A stretch of DNA of 5,836 nt from Dehalococcoidia bacterium (lineage in GTDB: Bacteria > Chloroflexota > Dehalococcoidia > Tepidiformales > Tepidiformaceae). The DNA lies in the NCBI GenBank assembly GCA_007126855.1, contig SLAK01000432.1:1-5836 (forward strand), in the 5' to 3' direction. The position numbers were made by a program, and so were the translations under genes. Under the pieces are notes generated by a model. That model was not told the origin of the DNA. It saw nothing but the letters and a program-made list of their open reading frames with translations, and ran no database searches. Below are positions 1 to 5,609 of the stretch, piece after piece (within the stretch, counting starts at the first letter, position 1; each line of letters starts with the position of its first letter).

Positions 1-525
1 GAGATGCACCCGATGAACGAGCGCGTCCTCCGCGCTTCGGCCCGCGCCCACCGCGAGACCGGCGTGCCCATCTGCACCCACACCTTCCCGGCCAACCGCA
101 CCGGCCTCGACCAGCAGCGCGTCTTCAAGGACGAAGGCGTCGACCTGGGCCGCACGGTCATCGGCCACTCCGACGACTCCGACGACATCGACTACCTGGA
201 CCAGATCATCCAGAACGGCAGCTATTGCGGCATGGACCGCCTGGGCCTCCCGCGCCCGCGCTCTGATGAGCAACGCGCCGACATGATCGCCGCCCTGGTC
301 GAACGCGGCTACGCCAACCGCATCACCCTCTCCCACGACGCCGCCTGCTACATGGACATGTTGACCGACGGCCTCGCCGACGAGCGCATCCCCCAGTGGA
401 ACTTCACCCACATCAAGAAAACCATCATCCCGCTCCTCAAAGAGCGTGGCGTCAACGACGAAGCCATCGACCAGATGACCGTGAAGAACCCGCGCGAGAT
501 TTTCGAGAAGGCTGGGGGATACTAA
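1..525 (+). CDS. Phosphotriesterase-family metal-dependent hydrolase, 3' part (5' end outside window)
   Basis: C-terminal 174 residues of an amidohydrolase-superfamily TIM-barrel enzyme of the phosphotriesterase/lactonase (PTE/PLL) family. The frame is open from base 1, so the gene starts upstream; Met at base 4 is internal, because starting there would remove half the barrel. Counting from base 1, His27 (in CTHTFP) fits the beta-5 metal ligand, His56 (in VIGHSDD) the beta-6 ligand and Asp113 (in LSHDAAC) the beta-8 catalytic Asp. The HxH pair and the carboxylated Lys lie in the missing N-terminal part. The family hydrolyses lactones, phosphotriesters or related esters with a binuclear metal centre in the cytoplasm. 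The true substrate cannot be told from sequence. The end (NPREIFEKAGGY) is the usual family terminus, so the gene is intact at its 3' side. Third positions are almost all G/C (58 of the first 60 codons), unlike the genes that follow. Confidence 0.93.
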   Translation, partial: EMHPMNERVLRASARAHRETGVPICTHTFPANRTGLDQQRVFKDEGVDLGRTVIGHSDDSDDIDYLDQIIQNGSYCGMDRLGLPRPRSDEQRADMIAALVERGYANRITLSHDAACYMDMLTDGLADERIPQWNFTHIKKTIIPLLKERGVNDEAIDQMTVKNPREIFEKAGGY

Positions 526-666
526 CGCACCGCTCCGCCGCATGATACCGCCATCAGCGCTCAATCCCCGGCGTGAAGCAGGCTTCTAACTCCGGTCGCT
601 GCTCGATCATGGTTCCCGTCGCTGCACGGCCCGGCCAGTTGTTGCCTCAAGGAGGGCGCCTGTAAC
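526..666. other. Intergenic region between hydrolase and lipoprotein genes
   Basis: 141 nt without a supported gene. No stem with a T-run that would make an intrinsic terminator for the hydrolase gene was found. The only clear signal is the ribosome binding site near its end. A TGATAC around 543-548 resembles a -10 box but has no good -35 partner, so no promoter is called. Confidence 0.5.
649..655 (+). promoter_or_regulatory. Shine-Dalgarno site for the lipoprotein gene
   Basis: AAGGAGG, a near-perfect Shine-Dalgarno sequence, lies 11 nt before GTG 667, 20 nt before ATG 676 and 65 nt before ATG 721. It therefore favours the GTG start, although the spacing is slightly long. Confidence 0.7.
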
Positions 667-1236
667 GTGGTCTCTATGAGCTTTTCTCCAGCAAGGCCGC
701 TCCTCGCATCCGGGCGGTCGATGGGAGGGGCCGTGCTCATTGCCGCCTGCGTGCTGGCTGCGACAGTGGCTGCTGCATGTGGCAACGACGATTCCGCGAG
801 TGCGCGTTGGACGGCACTGGTGGACGCCACTCGAGACGAGGACGGTACCGTGCGGTACCGCGACATCGATGCCGACGCCATGCTCGAGCTCGTCCCGGAA
901 GAGTTCATCCCGGAGGGTGTCACAGGTTGGGACAAGTCGATCTCGCACCAGCCCGCTTCCACCGCGTACTCGCACTGGCCGACGTTCAGCGATGGGATCG
1001 GGCTCTTCGCCAGGTCGAGTACCAGGTTAGGGGACGCGGAGTTCGATGAGCTGGTCGCCGCGTTCGAGGCTGGCGTCGCGGATTCGGGCTGGGAGGTGTC
1101 CACGGAGAACGCACTCGCGGGCGTGGAACAGGCCGGGACGCTATACCGCCTGGTCAAGGGGGGTGACGAGTGGGTCGTGGTGATTACCCGTGACCCTCCC
1201 ATAACCTTTGTTATCTGGGCGCCTATCGATGGTTAG
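667..1236 (+). CDS. Small secreted lipoprotein, function unknown
   Basis: 189 residues from GTG 667, chosen because AAGGAGG lies 11 nt upstream and because this start supplies the basic n-region (Arg10, Arg17) that a start at ATG 721 would lack. A signal peptide with a hydrophobic stretch at about 21-37 ends in AAAC, giving a lipobox with Cys38 as the likely lipidated residue, followed by the acidic GNDD. Cys28 (IAAC) is an alternative but sits inside the hydrophobic core. The remaining 150 residues look like a small soluble alpha/beta domain. A Trp-containing strand-like C-terminus (EWVVVITRDPPITFVIW) could be a beta hairpin. No family was recognised and no catalytic motif is visible. The protein should be anchored on the outer face of the cytoplasmic membrane. 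It is separated from the next gene by 370 nt, so co-transcription with the 1607-5535 block is uncertain. Its codon use (39 of the first 60 third positions G/C) resembles that block rather than the upstream hydrolase gene. Confidence 0.82.
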   Translation: MVSMSFSPARPLLASGRSMGGAVLIAACVLAATVAAACGNDDSASARWTALVDATRDEDGTVRYRDIDADAMLELVPEEFIPEGVTGWDKSISHQPASTAYSHWPTFSDGIGLFARSSTRLGDAEFDELVAAFEAGVADSGWEVSTENALAGVEQAGTLYRLVKGGDEWVVVITRDPPITFVIWAPIDG

Positions 1237-1606
1237 CTTGTCCTGTCCCCGAGATGGAGCGACCGCGGAGGGTCCTTGAAAAGGCTACGGCGGTGCATCC
1301 TGCGAACACCGCTCAATCGATGTTGACCTGTCCTCGGGGGTTCAGGCGGCGCTGATGGTCGAAAGGCGCGCGCTCACAGCGATGGGACCGTAATCTGTCC
1401 CGTGCCAGGCCGACCGCCCTCGCAGACTCAAGGAAGGCCATCGCCGGCTTGAAGCCATTGCGATGCGGCGATCGCATACGAGACGACAGCACCTCGGTGA
1501 ATATTGGACAGACAGCCGGGATCCCCGCTTGCTACGTTGATGACAACGGTAGATTACACTCACACGAAGACTGCCGAAAATCACCCGATTTTAGCGGGGT
1601 TACACG
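1237..1606. other. 370-nt intergenic region, no supported gene
   Basis: Short open frames on both strands here (for example 1342-1584 on - and 1449-1670 on +) lack a ribosome binding site, have unprotein-like composition or run into the next gene, so none is called. It holds an imperfect copy of sequence from the lipoprotein gene's end (1316-1336 versus 1225-1251). It also holds a small inverted repeat CGTTG-atga-CAACG (1535-1548) next to a -10-like TAGATT (1550-1555), with TTGCTA (1529-1534) 15 nt upstream of it. Finally there is an AAAATC/GATTTT inverted repeat just before the next start codon. The promoter for the downstream cluster probably lies here, but no strong consensus promoter is visible. 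Confidence 0.55.
1577..1592 (+). promoter_or_regulatory. Small inverted repeat in the leader of the membrane-protein cluster
   Basis: AAAATC-ACCC-GATTTT: two perfect 6-base arms around a 4-base loop, ending 14 nt before ATG 1607. In RNA it would be a weak, AU-rich hairpin just upstream of the GCGGGG that is the only Shine-Dalgarno-like sequence. It might affect translation or bind a protein as DNA. It has no run of T's after it, so a terminator is unlikely. Chance occurrence cannot be excluded. Confidence 0.3.
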
Positions 1607-2125
1607 ATGGAACGCACCCGGACGATGCTGCTCCTTGGAGCAGCATTTGTCGTATTCGGGGTCGGTTTAGGGATATTCGGCGTCGTTCGGCTAGCCGAAG
1701 ATGACCCGGAGATCGACCGCCTCAACAACGAGATAGCTGCGGTGGAGACCGACGTGGCAGCTGTGACCGCTGAGAGGGAGGAGGTCGAAGCGCGACTCTC
1801 CGTGACTCTGGACGAGGTCCGCGCTGCCGAAGGACGGCCGGAAGCGATGGTCGCTGCCGCGCAGAACCTGGATGCTGCCCTGGTCGACTGGGTGGAGCAC
1901 TTCGAGGCTTTCGTCGAGGCGGAAGTAGAATTTGCTGAAGTGTGGGTCGCTGTGTTAGCACGGGACACCTCGTTTGAACAGTGGCGAGCAGATGTAGAGG
2001 CGGAGGTGAGGCCGGCTCTCTTAAGGGCGAAGGACGCCCGCGACGCGCTCTTCGAATCGTTCGACGAGGCGGAGGGGGCACTGGCCGAGATGGAGCAGAT
2101 CCTCGCGGAAAGCGGAGGAGACTGA
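1607..2125 (+). CDS. Single-pass membrane protein with juxtamembrane coiled coil
   Basis: 172 residues. The N-terminus MERTRTM is short and basic, and a transmembrane helix follows at about 7-29, so the likely topology is N-inside with the rest outside. Residues 31-75 are rich in Glu, Asp, Ala, Val and Leu at heptad-like spacing (LNNEIAAVETDVAAVTAERE), suggesting a coiled coil. Residues 80-168 are a second, mostly helical acidic region with several Trp and Phe (Trp95, Trp113, Trp126), possibly a helical bundle. No Cys, no enzyme motif and no known family recognised. The start at 1607 has only a weak GCGGGG seven bases upstream; Met7 (1625) is an alternative but would drop the basic N-terminus. 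The stop overlaps the next start (TGATG), suggesting translational coupling. A perfect 10-base-arm inverted repeat lies in codons 7-14. It is the first gene of the 1607-5535 cluster. Confidence 0.82.
   Translation: MERTRTMLLLGAAFVVFGVGLGIFGVVRLAEDDPEIDRLNNEIAAVETDVAAVTAEREEVEARLSVTLDEVRAAEGRPEAMVAAAQNLDAALVDWVEHFEAFVEAEVEFAEVWVAVLARDTSFEQWRADVEAEVRPALLRAKDARDALFESFDEAEGALAEMEQILAESGGD
1625..1646. repeat. Perfect inverted repeat with 10-base arms inside the coding start
   Basis: Arms ATGCTGCTCC (1625-1634) and GGAGCAGCAT (1637-1646) are exact reverse complements around a 2-base centre (TT). It encodes MLLLGAAF of the membrane helix. It could act as a protein-binding palindrome on DNA. In mRNA it could form a stable hairpin, with the innermost pairs opened to make a loop, 18 nt after the start codon. 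The existence of the repeat is certain; a function is not. Confidence 0.6.
2114..2120 (+). promoter_or_regulatory. Shine-Dalgarno site that fixes the start at 2125
   Basis: GGAGGAG four bases before ATG 2125. The reading frame is open further upstream to an ATG at 1981, but that region overlaps the previous gene in another frame. This site and the TGATG overlap decide for 2125. Confidence 0.75.
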
Positions 2126-2781
2126 TGACACAGTTCCAGGGACTCGACACACCTTCGGGGCCGGGATGGTGGCAGGCAAGCGATGGAAAGTGGTACCCAC
2201 CGGAGGCTGCGCCTGCAGCTCCACCGCCTCCGTCGGCCAGGCCAGCCAGCTCGCCATTGATGCCCATTGTCATGATTGCTGCGGTGGTCGTCCTCGTCGC
2301 TGGAGTTGCGCTTGCGCTCTTCGGTGCTATCACCGGGGGCGTGGACGAGGGCGCACAGGCAGAACTGCGAGGCGACCTGGCAAGCGCGCAGGGTGAGCTG
2401 GCGACGAACCAGGACGAGATTGTGGCGGCCCGGGCGGAGCTTGCATCGGCCGAGGACCGTGCGGCAGACGCGGAAGCGGCTGCAGATGCGACAGCGGAAC
2501 AGGCCCGCCTCTTTGCGGCGGACGCCGGGGATATCCTCGCCGTCGCCGAATCCGCCTGCGGGTGCAGCGCGGACGTGCTGGATGCGCTTGACGCGGCGAT
2601 GGCGGCTTACGACCGCTATTTCGCCAACCCCACCCAGGCGAACGCGATCGCGGTCGACGACATCGTTGAGCAGCAGGTGATCCCGGAAATGCAACGTTCC
2701 CTCGATTACCAGGACGAGATTCGCCGCCTGATGGTTGATCGTGCACCGCTGCCGGAGGGTGGCGATGACGCGCAGTATTGA
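2125..2781 (+). CDS. Membrane protein: Trp-rich DUF2510-like N-terminus, one membrane helix, outward coiled coil
   Basis: 218 residues from ATG 2125, which overlaps the previous stop codon as TGATG and follows GGAGGAG. Order of parts: residues 12-27 are the Trp/Tyr/Pro motif GPGWWQASDGKWYPPE, resembling the short cytoplasmic DUF2510-type motif of actinobacterial membrane proteins. Residues 28-44 are a Pro/Ala/Ser linker. Residues 46-69 are one transmembrane helix. Residues 74-132 are a long Ala/Glu/Asp helix with heptad-like pattern, probably a coiled coil. Residues 133-205 are a second helical region starting with a CGC motif (Cys145, Cys147), the only cysteines. The Trp motif should be inside the cell and the coiled coil outside. 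No enzyme motif. The 3' end overlaps the protease gene by 17 nt. The architecture repeats that of the preceding protein, although the sequences are not obviously homologous. The role may be assembly or presentation of the protease; this is inference. Confidence 0.85.
   Translation: MTQFQGLDTPSGPGWWQASDGKWYPPEAAPAAPPPPSARPASSPLMPIVMIAAVVVLVAGVALALFGAITGGVDEGAQAELRGDLASAQGELATNQDEIVAARAELASAEDRAADAEAAADATAEQARLFAADAGDILAVAESACGCSADVLDALDAAMAAYDRYFANPTQANAIAVDDIVEQQVIPEMQRSLDYQDEIRRLMVDRAPLPEGGDDAQY
2754..2759 (+). promoter_or_regulatory. Shine-Dalgarno site for the protease gene
   Basis: GGAGGG, five bases before ATG 2765 and inside the end of the preceding gene. It supports ATG 2765 over the earlier in-frame ATG at 2735, which would add MIVHRCRRVA and has no such site. 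Confidence 0.7.
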
Positions 2782-3616
2782 TGCCACCAGCCAACTCCTC
2801 CGGCTCAGGAGCGGGGCAACTGTGGTCATCGCAATTGCTGCGCTCCTCATCCTGGGGCTTGCCGTCACCAATGTCGTCTTGTGGCGCTCAGTTGACCAGG
2901 TTGAGAGCGATGTCGCTTCGATACGTAGCGACATCGCAGCCGGTGAGCGGCCAGATACGGAGCTGGGCGAAAGGCTCGACGCGTTCGGCACGGAACTCGA
3001 CGCCCTAGGCGAACGAATTAACCTGCTCGAAGGGGACGTTGTCGCCGAGTTCGACCCCGTCGCACTGGCCGACAGGGTCACGCCCTCCATCTTCATGGTC
3101 GTCGCTCACGGCGGCGACGAATGGACGTCGGTTGGAACCGGGTTTGTGTTGGCGAAAGACGGACGCCGGTCCCTGGTTGTGACCAACTACCACGTCGTCG
3201 AGGGCGCGAGCGAGGTGTTCCTCGTACGCGGTCGGCGTGAATACGTAGGGGAGATCGTCAGGGTCAGGCCGGCGCACGACCTTGCCCTCATCACGGTATC
3301 TGCAGATCTGCCCGCACTGGAACCGGCCGACACACCACCTCGGGTCGGAGACCCTGTCATGGCAGTCGGCGCGGGCGCAGGGCTGGAGGGCACGGTGACG
3401 GTGGGCATCGTCTCCGCGGTCGACCGGCGGGTCGATACTGAGACGTGGCTGCAGATCAGCGCCCAGATCAGTCCAGGCAATAGCGGAGGCCCCATCCTGA
3501 ACACCCAGGGGCAGGTTATCGGCGTGGCCACCTGGAAAGTCGGCCTAATCGCGTACGAAGGCCTCGGCTTTGCGATCCCGATCGACCGCGTGTGCTTCGA
3601 GCTCGACATCTGCTAG
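2765..3616 (+). CDS. Membrane-anchored trypsin-like (HtrA-type) serine protease without PDZ domain
   Basis: 283 residues from ATG 2765. A short N-terminus with Arg3, Arg13 and Arg15 precedes a transmembrane helix at about 18-39, which should leave the rest outside the membrane. Residues 41-92 form a coiled-coil-like segment (VDQVESDVASIRSDIAA, then LGERLDAFGTELDALGERI). The protease domain spans about 98-276. The triad is visible: His143 in VVTNYHVVEGA, Asp172 in AHDLALI and Ser240 in ISPGNSGGPIL. TGFVL and GLGFAIP are also typical of the S1C (DegP/HtrA) fold. The protein stops right after the GFAIP strand and short helix, so no PDZ domain is present; classical HtrA proteases carry one or two. 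Only two cysteines occur, Cys277 and Cys283, both in the last seven residues; they could form a disulfide. The gene overlaps the previous one by 17 nt. Probable role: regulated proteolysis or quality control in the cell envelope. The substrate is unknown. Confidence 0.93.
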   Translation: MTRSIDATSQLLRLRSGATVVIAIAALLILGLAVTNVVLWRSVDQVESDVASIRSDIAAGERPDTELGERLDAFGTELDALGERINLLEGDVVAEFDPVALADRVTPSIFMVVAHGGDEWTSVGTGFVLAKDGRRSLVVTNYHVVEGASEVFLVRGRREYVGEIVRVRPAHDLALITVSADLPALEPADTPPRVGDPVMAVGAGAGLEGTVTVGIVSAVDRRVDTETWLQISAQISPGNSGGPILNTQGQVIGVATWKVGLIAYEGLGFAIPIDRVCFELDIC

Positions 3617-3633
3617 GGCCGGCAATGCTGGCC
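3617..3633 (+). terminator. GC-rich hairpin directly after the protease stop codon (attenuator-like)
   Basis: GGCCGGC-AAT-GCTGGCC: a 7-base-pair stem with one G-T pair and a 3-base loop, beginning at the base after TAG. The downstream sequence (GAGCGGTCTTGTTGT) is only moderately T-rich and the T's start late, so efficient intrinsic termination is doubtful. It may protect the upstream transcript's 3' end or lower expression of the HEAT gene. Confidence 0.3.
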
Positions 3634-3665
3634 GAGCGGTCTTGTTGTCGGGCCCAGGTCAGGCA

Positions 3666-3672
3666 GAGGAGA
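3666..3672 (+). promoter_or_regulatory. Shine-Dalgarno site for the HEAT-repeat gene
   Basis: GAGGAGA with a 7-base spacer to ATG 3680, good spacing and sequence. Confidence 0.7.
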
Positions 3673-3679
3673 GACGCAA

Positions 3680-5182
3680 ATGGGCATCTTTGGATCGCCA
3701 AACGTCGGCAAGATGTCCGAAAAGCATGATGTCCGAGGTCTTATCAAAGCCCTTTCCTATAAGAAGGACGCAGCAGTTCGCAAGGCTGCGTCTGAGGCTC
3801 TCGGTGAACTGGCGGACCCGCGTGCCGTCGAACCCTTGATCGGTGCCCTTTGGGACGAAGACGCGGGTGTGCGCGTCGCTGCGGTCCAGGCACTGGGCAA
3901 CATGAGCGATGGGCGTGTAACCGAACCGCTGATCGACGCACTGCGCGATGACGATTCACGAGTGGCCATGGCGGCGGCCGAGGCGCTCGGCGGTCGTGCC
4001 GATGCGCGGGCGATAGAACAGCTCATCACAGCGCTGGGGCACTCGCCAGAGGTGCGCGAAAGCGCGCTGGCTGCGCTTGTCAAAATCGGAGCTCCGGCCG
4101 TCGTTCCGCTGATCGAGGCCTATGGATACGAGAAGAAAGCGGCCAACGAGGCCATTATCTCGGCGCTGGGGAGGATCGGAGCGGCGCGCGATCGTCCGGG
4201 GGCCACCCATAAGGCCACGGCGGCGCTCATCGAGCGTCTCGAATACACGCCCAAGTTCCGTGAGCCTTTCGTGAAGGCGTTGGTTGAGATCGGAGAACCG
4301 GCCATTGAGCCACTTGTCGCTGCCGTTCGGCACCCTGCCCGTTTCTGCGGGGCGGCGGAGGCGCTCAAGAGGCTGGGGTGGGCGCCGGAGGATGAGGACG
4401 CCTGGCACTGGGTCGGCAGAGGCGAGTACAAGAAGGCAATCTCACTCGGAGCTCCGGCCGTTGAGCCACTCATCGCCCGCTTGCAGCGCAACGACCAGCC
4501 GCGGCGCGCCCTTGAGGCGCTGGTCAAGATCGGTGAGCCGGCCATCCAACCGCTCAGGGCCTCGCTGGGGGATGGGAGCGGGTCGGTGTTGGCCGCCGAG
4601 GCTCTGGGCAAACTCGGTGATGTGGAACCACTAATCGCCAAGCTATGGGGGCCGGAACGCGAAGCCGCCGTGACGGCGCTGGTCGGGATCGGCTCCCCGG
4701 CCGTCGAACCGCTCATCGCCGGGCTCAGGCAACACCCGAACCACGCGCAGGCCTTGCTCGGTTTATCCGCTCAGGGCTTTGTTCGGGCCCGTAGGACCTA
4801 TGGCACGGCGAGCGTGGCAGAGGCGCTGAGCAAGCTGGGCTGGAATCCCGATCACAGCGAGGCCGGCGCATGGTACTGGGCAGCCAAGGGCGACTACGAA
4901 AAGGCGAGCGCGCTTGGAGCCCCGTCCGTCAATCCCCTTATCGCCGCCTGGAACAACGTGAACCTTTGGCTCGGCGGATACAGCGAATGGGATTGGGATG
5001 ACGATGCAGACGAGCGTGCAGCCAGACGAGACATCGTTGACCAACTCCGAGACGAGCAGCGTGTTATCGTCGAAGCGCTTCACAAGGTGGCCCAACTGCA
5101 CGATGAGGCCCTGACGCCCGCACAGCGCAAGAGTCTCGAGGAGTGGAACGCAGAGCGCGAGCGCAAAGGGGACGAGACCTGA
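3680..5182 (+). CDS. HEAT-repeat (PBS-lyase-like) scaffold protein with two LGW-type inserts
   Basis: 500 residues, no signal peptide or membrane helix, so probably cytoplasmic. The leader MGIFGSPNVGKM followed by DVRGLIKAL matches the usual opening of this HEAT-protein family as I recall it and supports the start, as does GAGGAGA seven bases upstream. About eleven helical repeats follow. Residues 17-109 hold three very regular 31-residue units (AVEPLIGAL..D..VR.AA..ALG pattern), and looser units continue to about 421 with the recurrent KIGxPAVEPLI motif. Two copies of a special insert occur at about 231-265 and 385-421: LGW.P, an acidic stretch, A.(Y/H)W, G(E/D)Y.KA, LGAP.V.PLI. Residues 424-445 are Trp/Asp-rich (WLGGYSEWDWDDDADE) and the C-terminus is charged and helical. 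HEAT solenoids bind proteins; no catalytic residues are seen. It lies 63 nt after the protease gene and 14 nt before the next gene, so it may form the cytoplasmic partner of the membrane proteins; that is inference. Confidence 0.93.
   Translation: MGIFGSPNVGKMSEKHDVRGLIKALSYKKDAAVRKAASEALGELADPRAVEPLIGALWDEDAGVRVAAVQALGNMSDGRVTEPLIDALRDDDSRVAMAAAEALGGRADARAIEQLITALGHSPEVRESALAALVKIGAPAVVPLIEAYGYEKKAANEAIISALGRIGAARDRPGATHKATAALIERLEYTPKFREPFVKALVEIGEPAIEPLVAAVRHPARFCGAAEALKRLGWAPEDEDAWHWVGRGEYKKAISLGAPAVEPLIARLQRNDQPRRALEALVKIGEPAIQPLRASLGDGSGSVLAAEALGKLGDVEPLIAKLWGPEREAAVTALVGIGSPAVEPLIAGLRQHPNHAQALLGLSAQGFVRARRTYGTASVAEALSKLGWNPDHSEAGAWYWAAKGDYEKASALGAPSVNPLIAAWNNVNLWLGGYSEWDWDDDADERAARRDIVDQLRDEQRVIVEALHKVAQLHDEALTPAQRKSLEEWNAERERKGDET
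4086..4461 (+). repeat. Identical 16-base repeat within the HEAT gene
   Basis: TCGGAGCTCCGGCCGT occurs at 4086-4101 and again at 4446-4461, both encoding GAPAV at the start of a HEAT helix. It is identical over all 16 bases despite available synonymous codons, consistent with internal duplication or gene conversion between units. The coordinates span both copies. Confidence 0.55.
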
Positions 5183-5183
5183 C

Positions 5184-5190
5184 GACGAGG
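5184..5190 (+). promoter_or_regulatory. Ribosome binding site deciding the last + strand start
   Basis: GACGAGG directly abuts ATG 5191, which is too close, but sits six bases before ATG 5197. This favours 5197 as the start. Confidence 0.5.
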
Positions 5191-5196
5191 ATGTGC

Positions 5197-5535
5197 ATGG
5201 ACAGCGGCAGCGGCGCTCAGTCCTCCAGTTCCGAGCGGGGCAGGATGCTTCTCGTGCTGTCGATCCCGGTCGCGGTAGTGCTGGTGACGGTGGTCGTGAC
5301 GCTTACGGGCCGGATGCAGTTCATCCCAGTGTACGTGGGACTGGTCGGCGTCGTCGGGGGGCTGGCCCTGGCCGTATACGACGGCATCGCCGATTGCGGG
5401 TCGGGCAACGAGGCGTGGGGTTGGGCGCTGATCGTCTACCCCTTCCTGCTGTTCCTTCCGCTGTGGTTCCTGGGGCTGCTGATCCTCCTCCTTTACAACG
5501 TGGTTGTTCATGGCGAATTCGGGCTGAATCTGTGA
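5197..5535 (+). CDS. Small multi-pass membrane protein, function unknown
   Basis: 112 residues from ATG 5197. In-frame ATG 5191 is two codons earlier; a still longer form from 5143 would overlap the HEAT gene and has no ribosome site. A short Ser/Gly-rich N-terminus (residues 1-14) precedes three hydrophobic helices at about 17-37, 43-61 and 74-100. The loop between helices two and three is YDGIADCGSGNEAWGW. The third stretch (LIVYPFLLFLPLWFLGLLILLLY) is long enough for one long or two short helices. No recognised family and no charged residues within helices that would suggest a transporter. It begins 14 nt after the HEAT stop, so it is very likely in the same transcript. It may anchor the HEAT protein or belong to the proposed membrane assembly; neither is shown by the sequence. 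Confidence 0.8.
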   Translation: MDSGSGAQSSSSERGRMLLVLSIPVAVVLVTVVVTLTGRMQFIPVYVGLVGVVGGLALAVYDGIADCGSGNEAWGWALIVYPFLLFLPLWFLGLLILLLYNVVVHGEFGLNL

Positions 5536-5541
5536 GCCCGA
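5519..5541 (+). other. Inverted repeat overlapping the last + strand stop codon
   Basis: TCGGGCT (5519-5525) and AGCCCGA (5535-5541) pair perfectly around a 9-base loop and include the stop codon's last base. No T-run follows (GTTGCTCGC), so it is at best a weak or non-canonical transcript end before the convergent gene. Confidence 0.3.
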
Positions 5542-5588
5542 GTTGCTCGCAATATCGCCCTTGCCCCGCCCACCGATCGGGATAAGAG

Positions 5589-5609
5589 CCAACGGCCAAC
5601 GGCCAACCG
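5589..5609. repeat. Short 7-base tandem repeat at the convergent junction
   Basis: CCAACGG, CCAACGG, CCAACCG in tandem, followed by CCACCCT as a further decayed unit. It ends six bases before the stop codon of the - strand gene and sits where the cassette-like block meets the flank of different codon use. Confidence 0.6.

Noticed and set aside
561..1202. Long - strand frame opposite the lipoprotein gene
   Set aside because: Low-complexity Ser/Ala/Thr-rich translation, while the + strand gene has AAGGAGG, a signal peptide and a lipobox.
1280..1392. Open stretch on the + strand ending IDVDLSSGVQ...TAMGP, possibly a gene remnant
   Set aside because: No start codon with a ribosome site and no family match; the resemblance of DLSSGV to known enzyme motifs is too short to mean anything.
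1468..1475. GCGATCGC, identical to the cyanobacterial HIP1 palindrome
   Set aside because: It was noticed only once in the window and an 8-base GC-rich palindrome is expected by chance; the rest of the window does not look cyanobacterial.
1342..1584. An 80-codon - strand frame in the intergenic region
   Set aside because: Arg/Ser-rich composition, no recognisable motif and no clear ribosome site; probably a chance frame.
1600..3096. A 498-codon open frame on the - strand opposite the three membrane-protein genes
   Set aside because: The product is Ser/Ala/Arg/Thr-rich without domains, it lies opposite three well-supported genes with Shine-Dalgarno sites and recognisable motifs, and long antisense frames are common in GC-rich DNA.
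3692..3715. GSPNVGK near the HEAT protein's N-terminus looks like a P-loop of a GTPase
   Set aside because: The Ser/Thr after Lys is replaced by Met, no other nucleotide-binding motif follows, and MGxFGxPxVxK is a usual opening of this HEAT family as I recall it.
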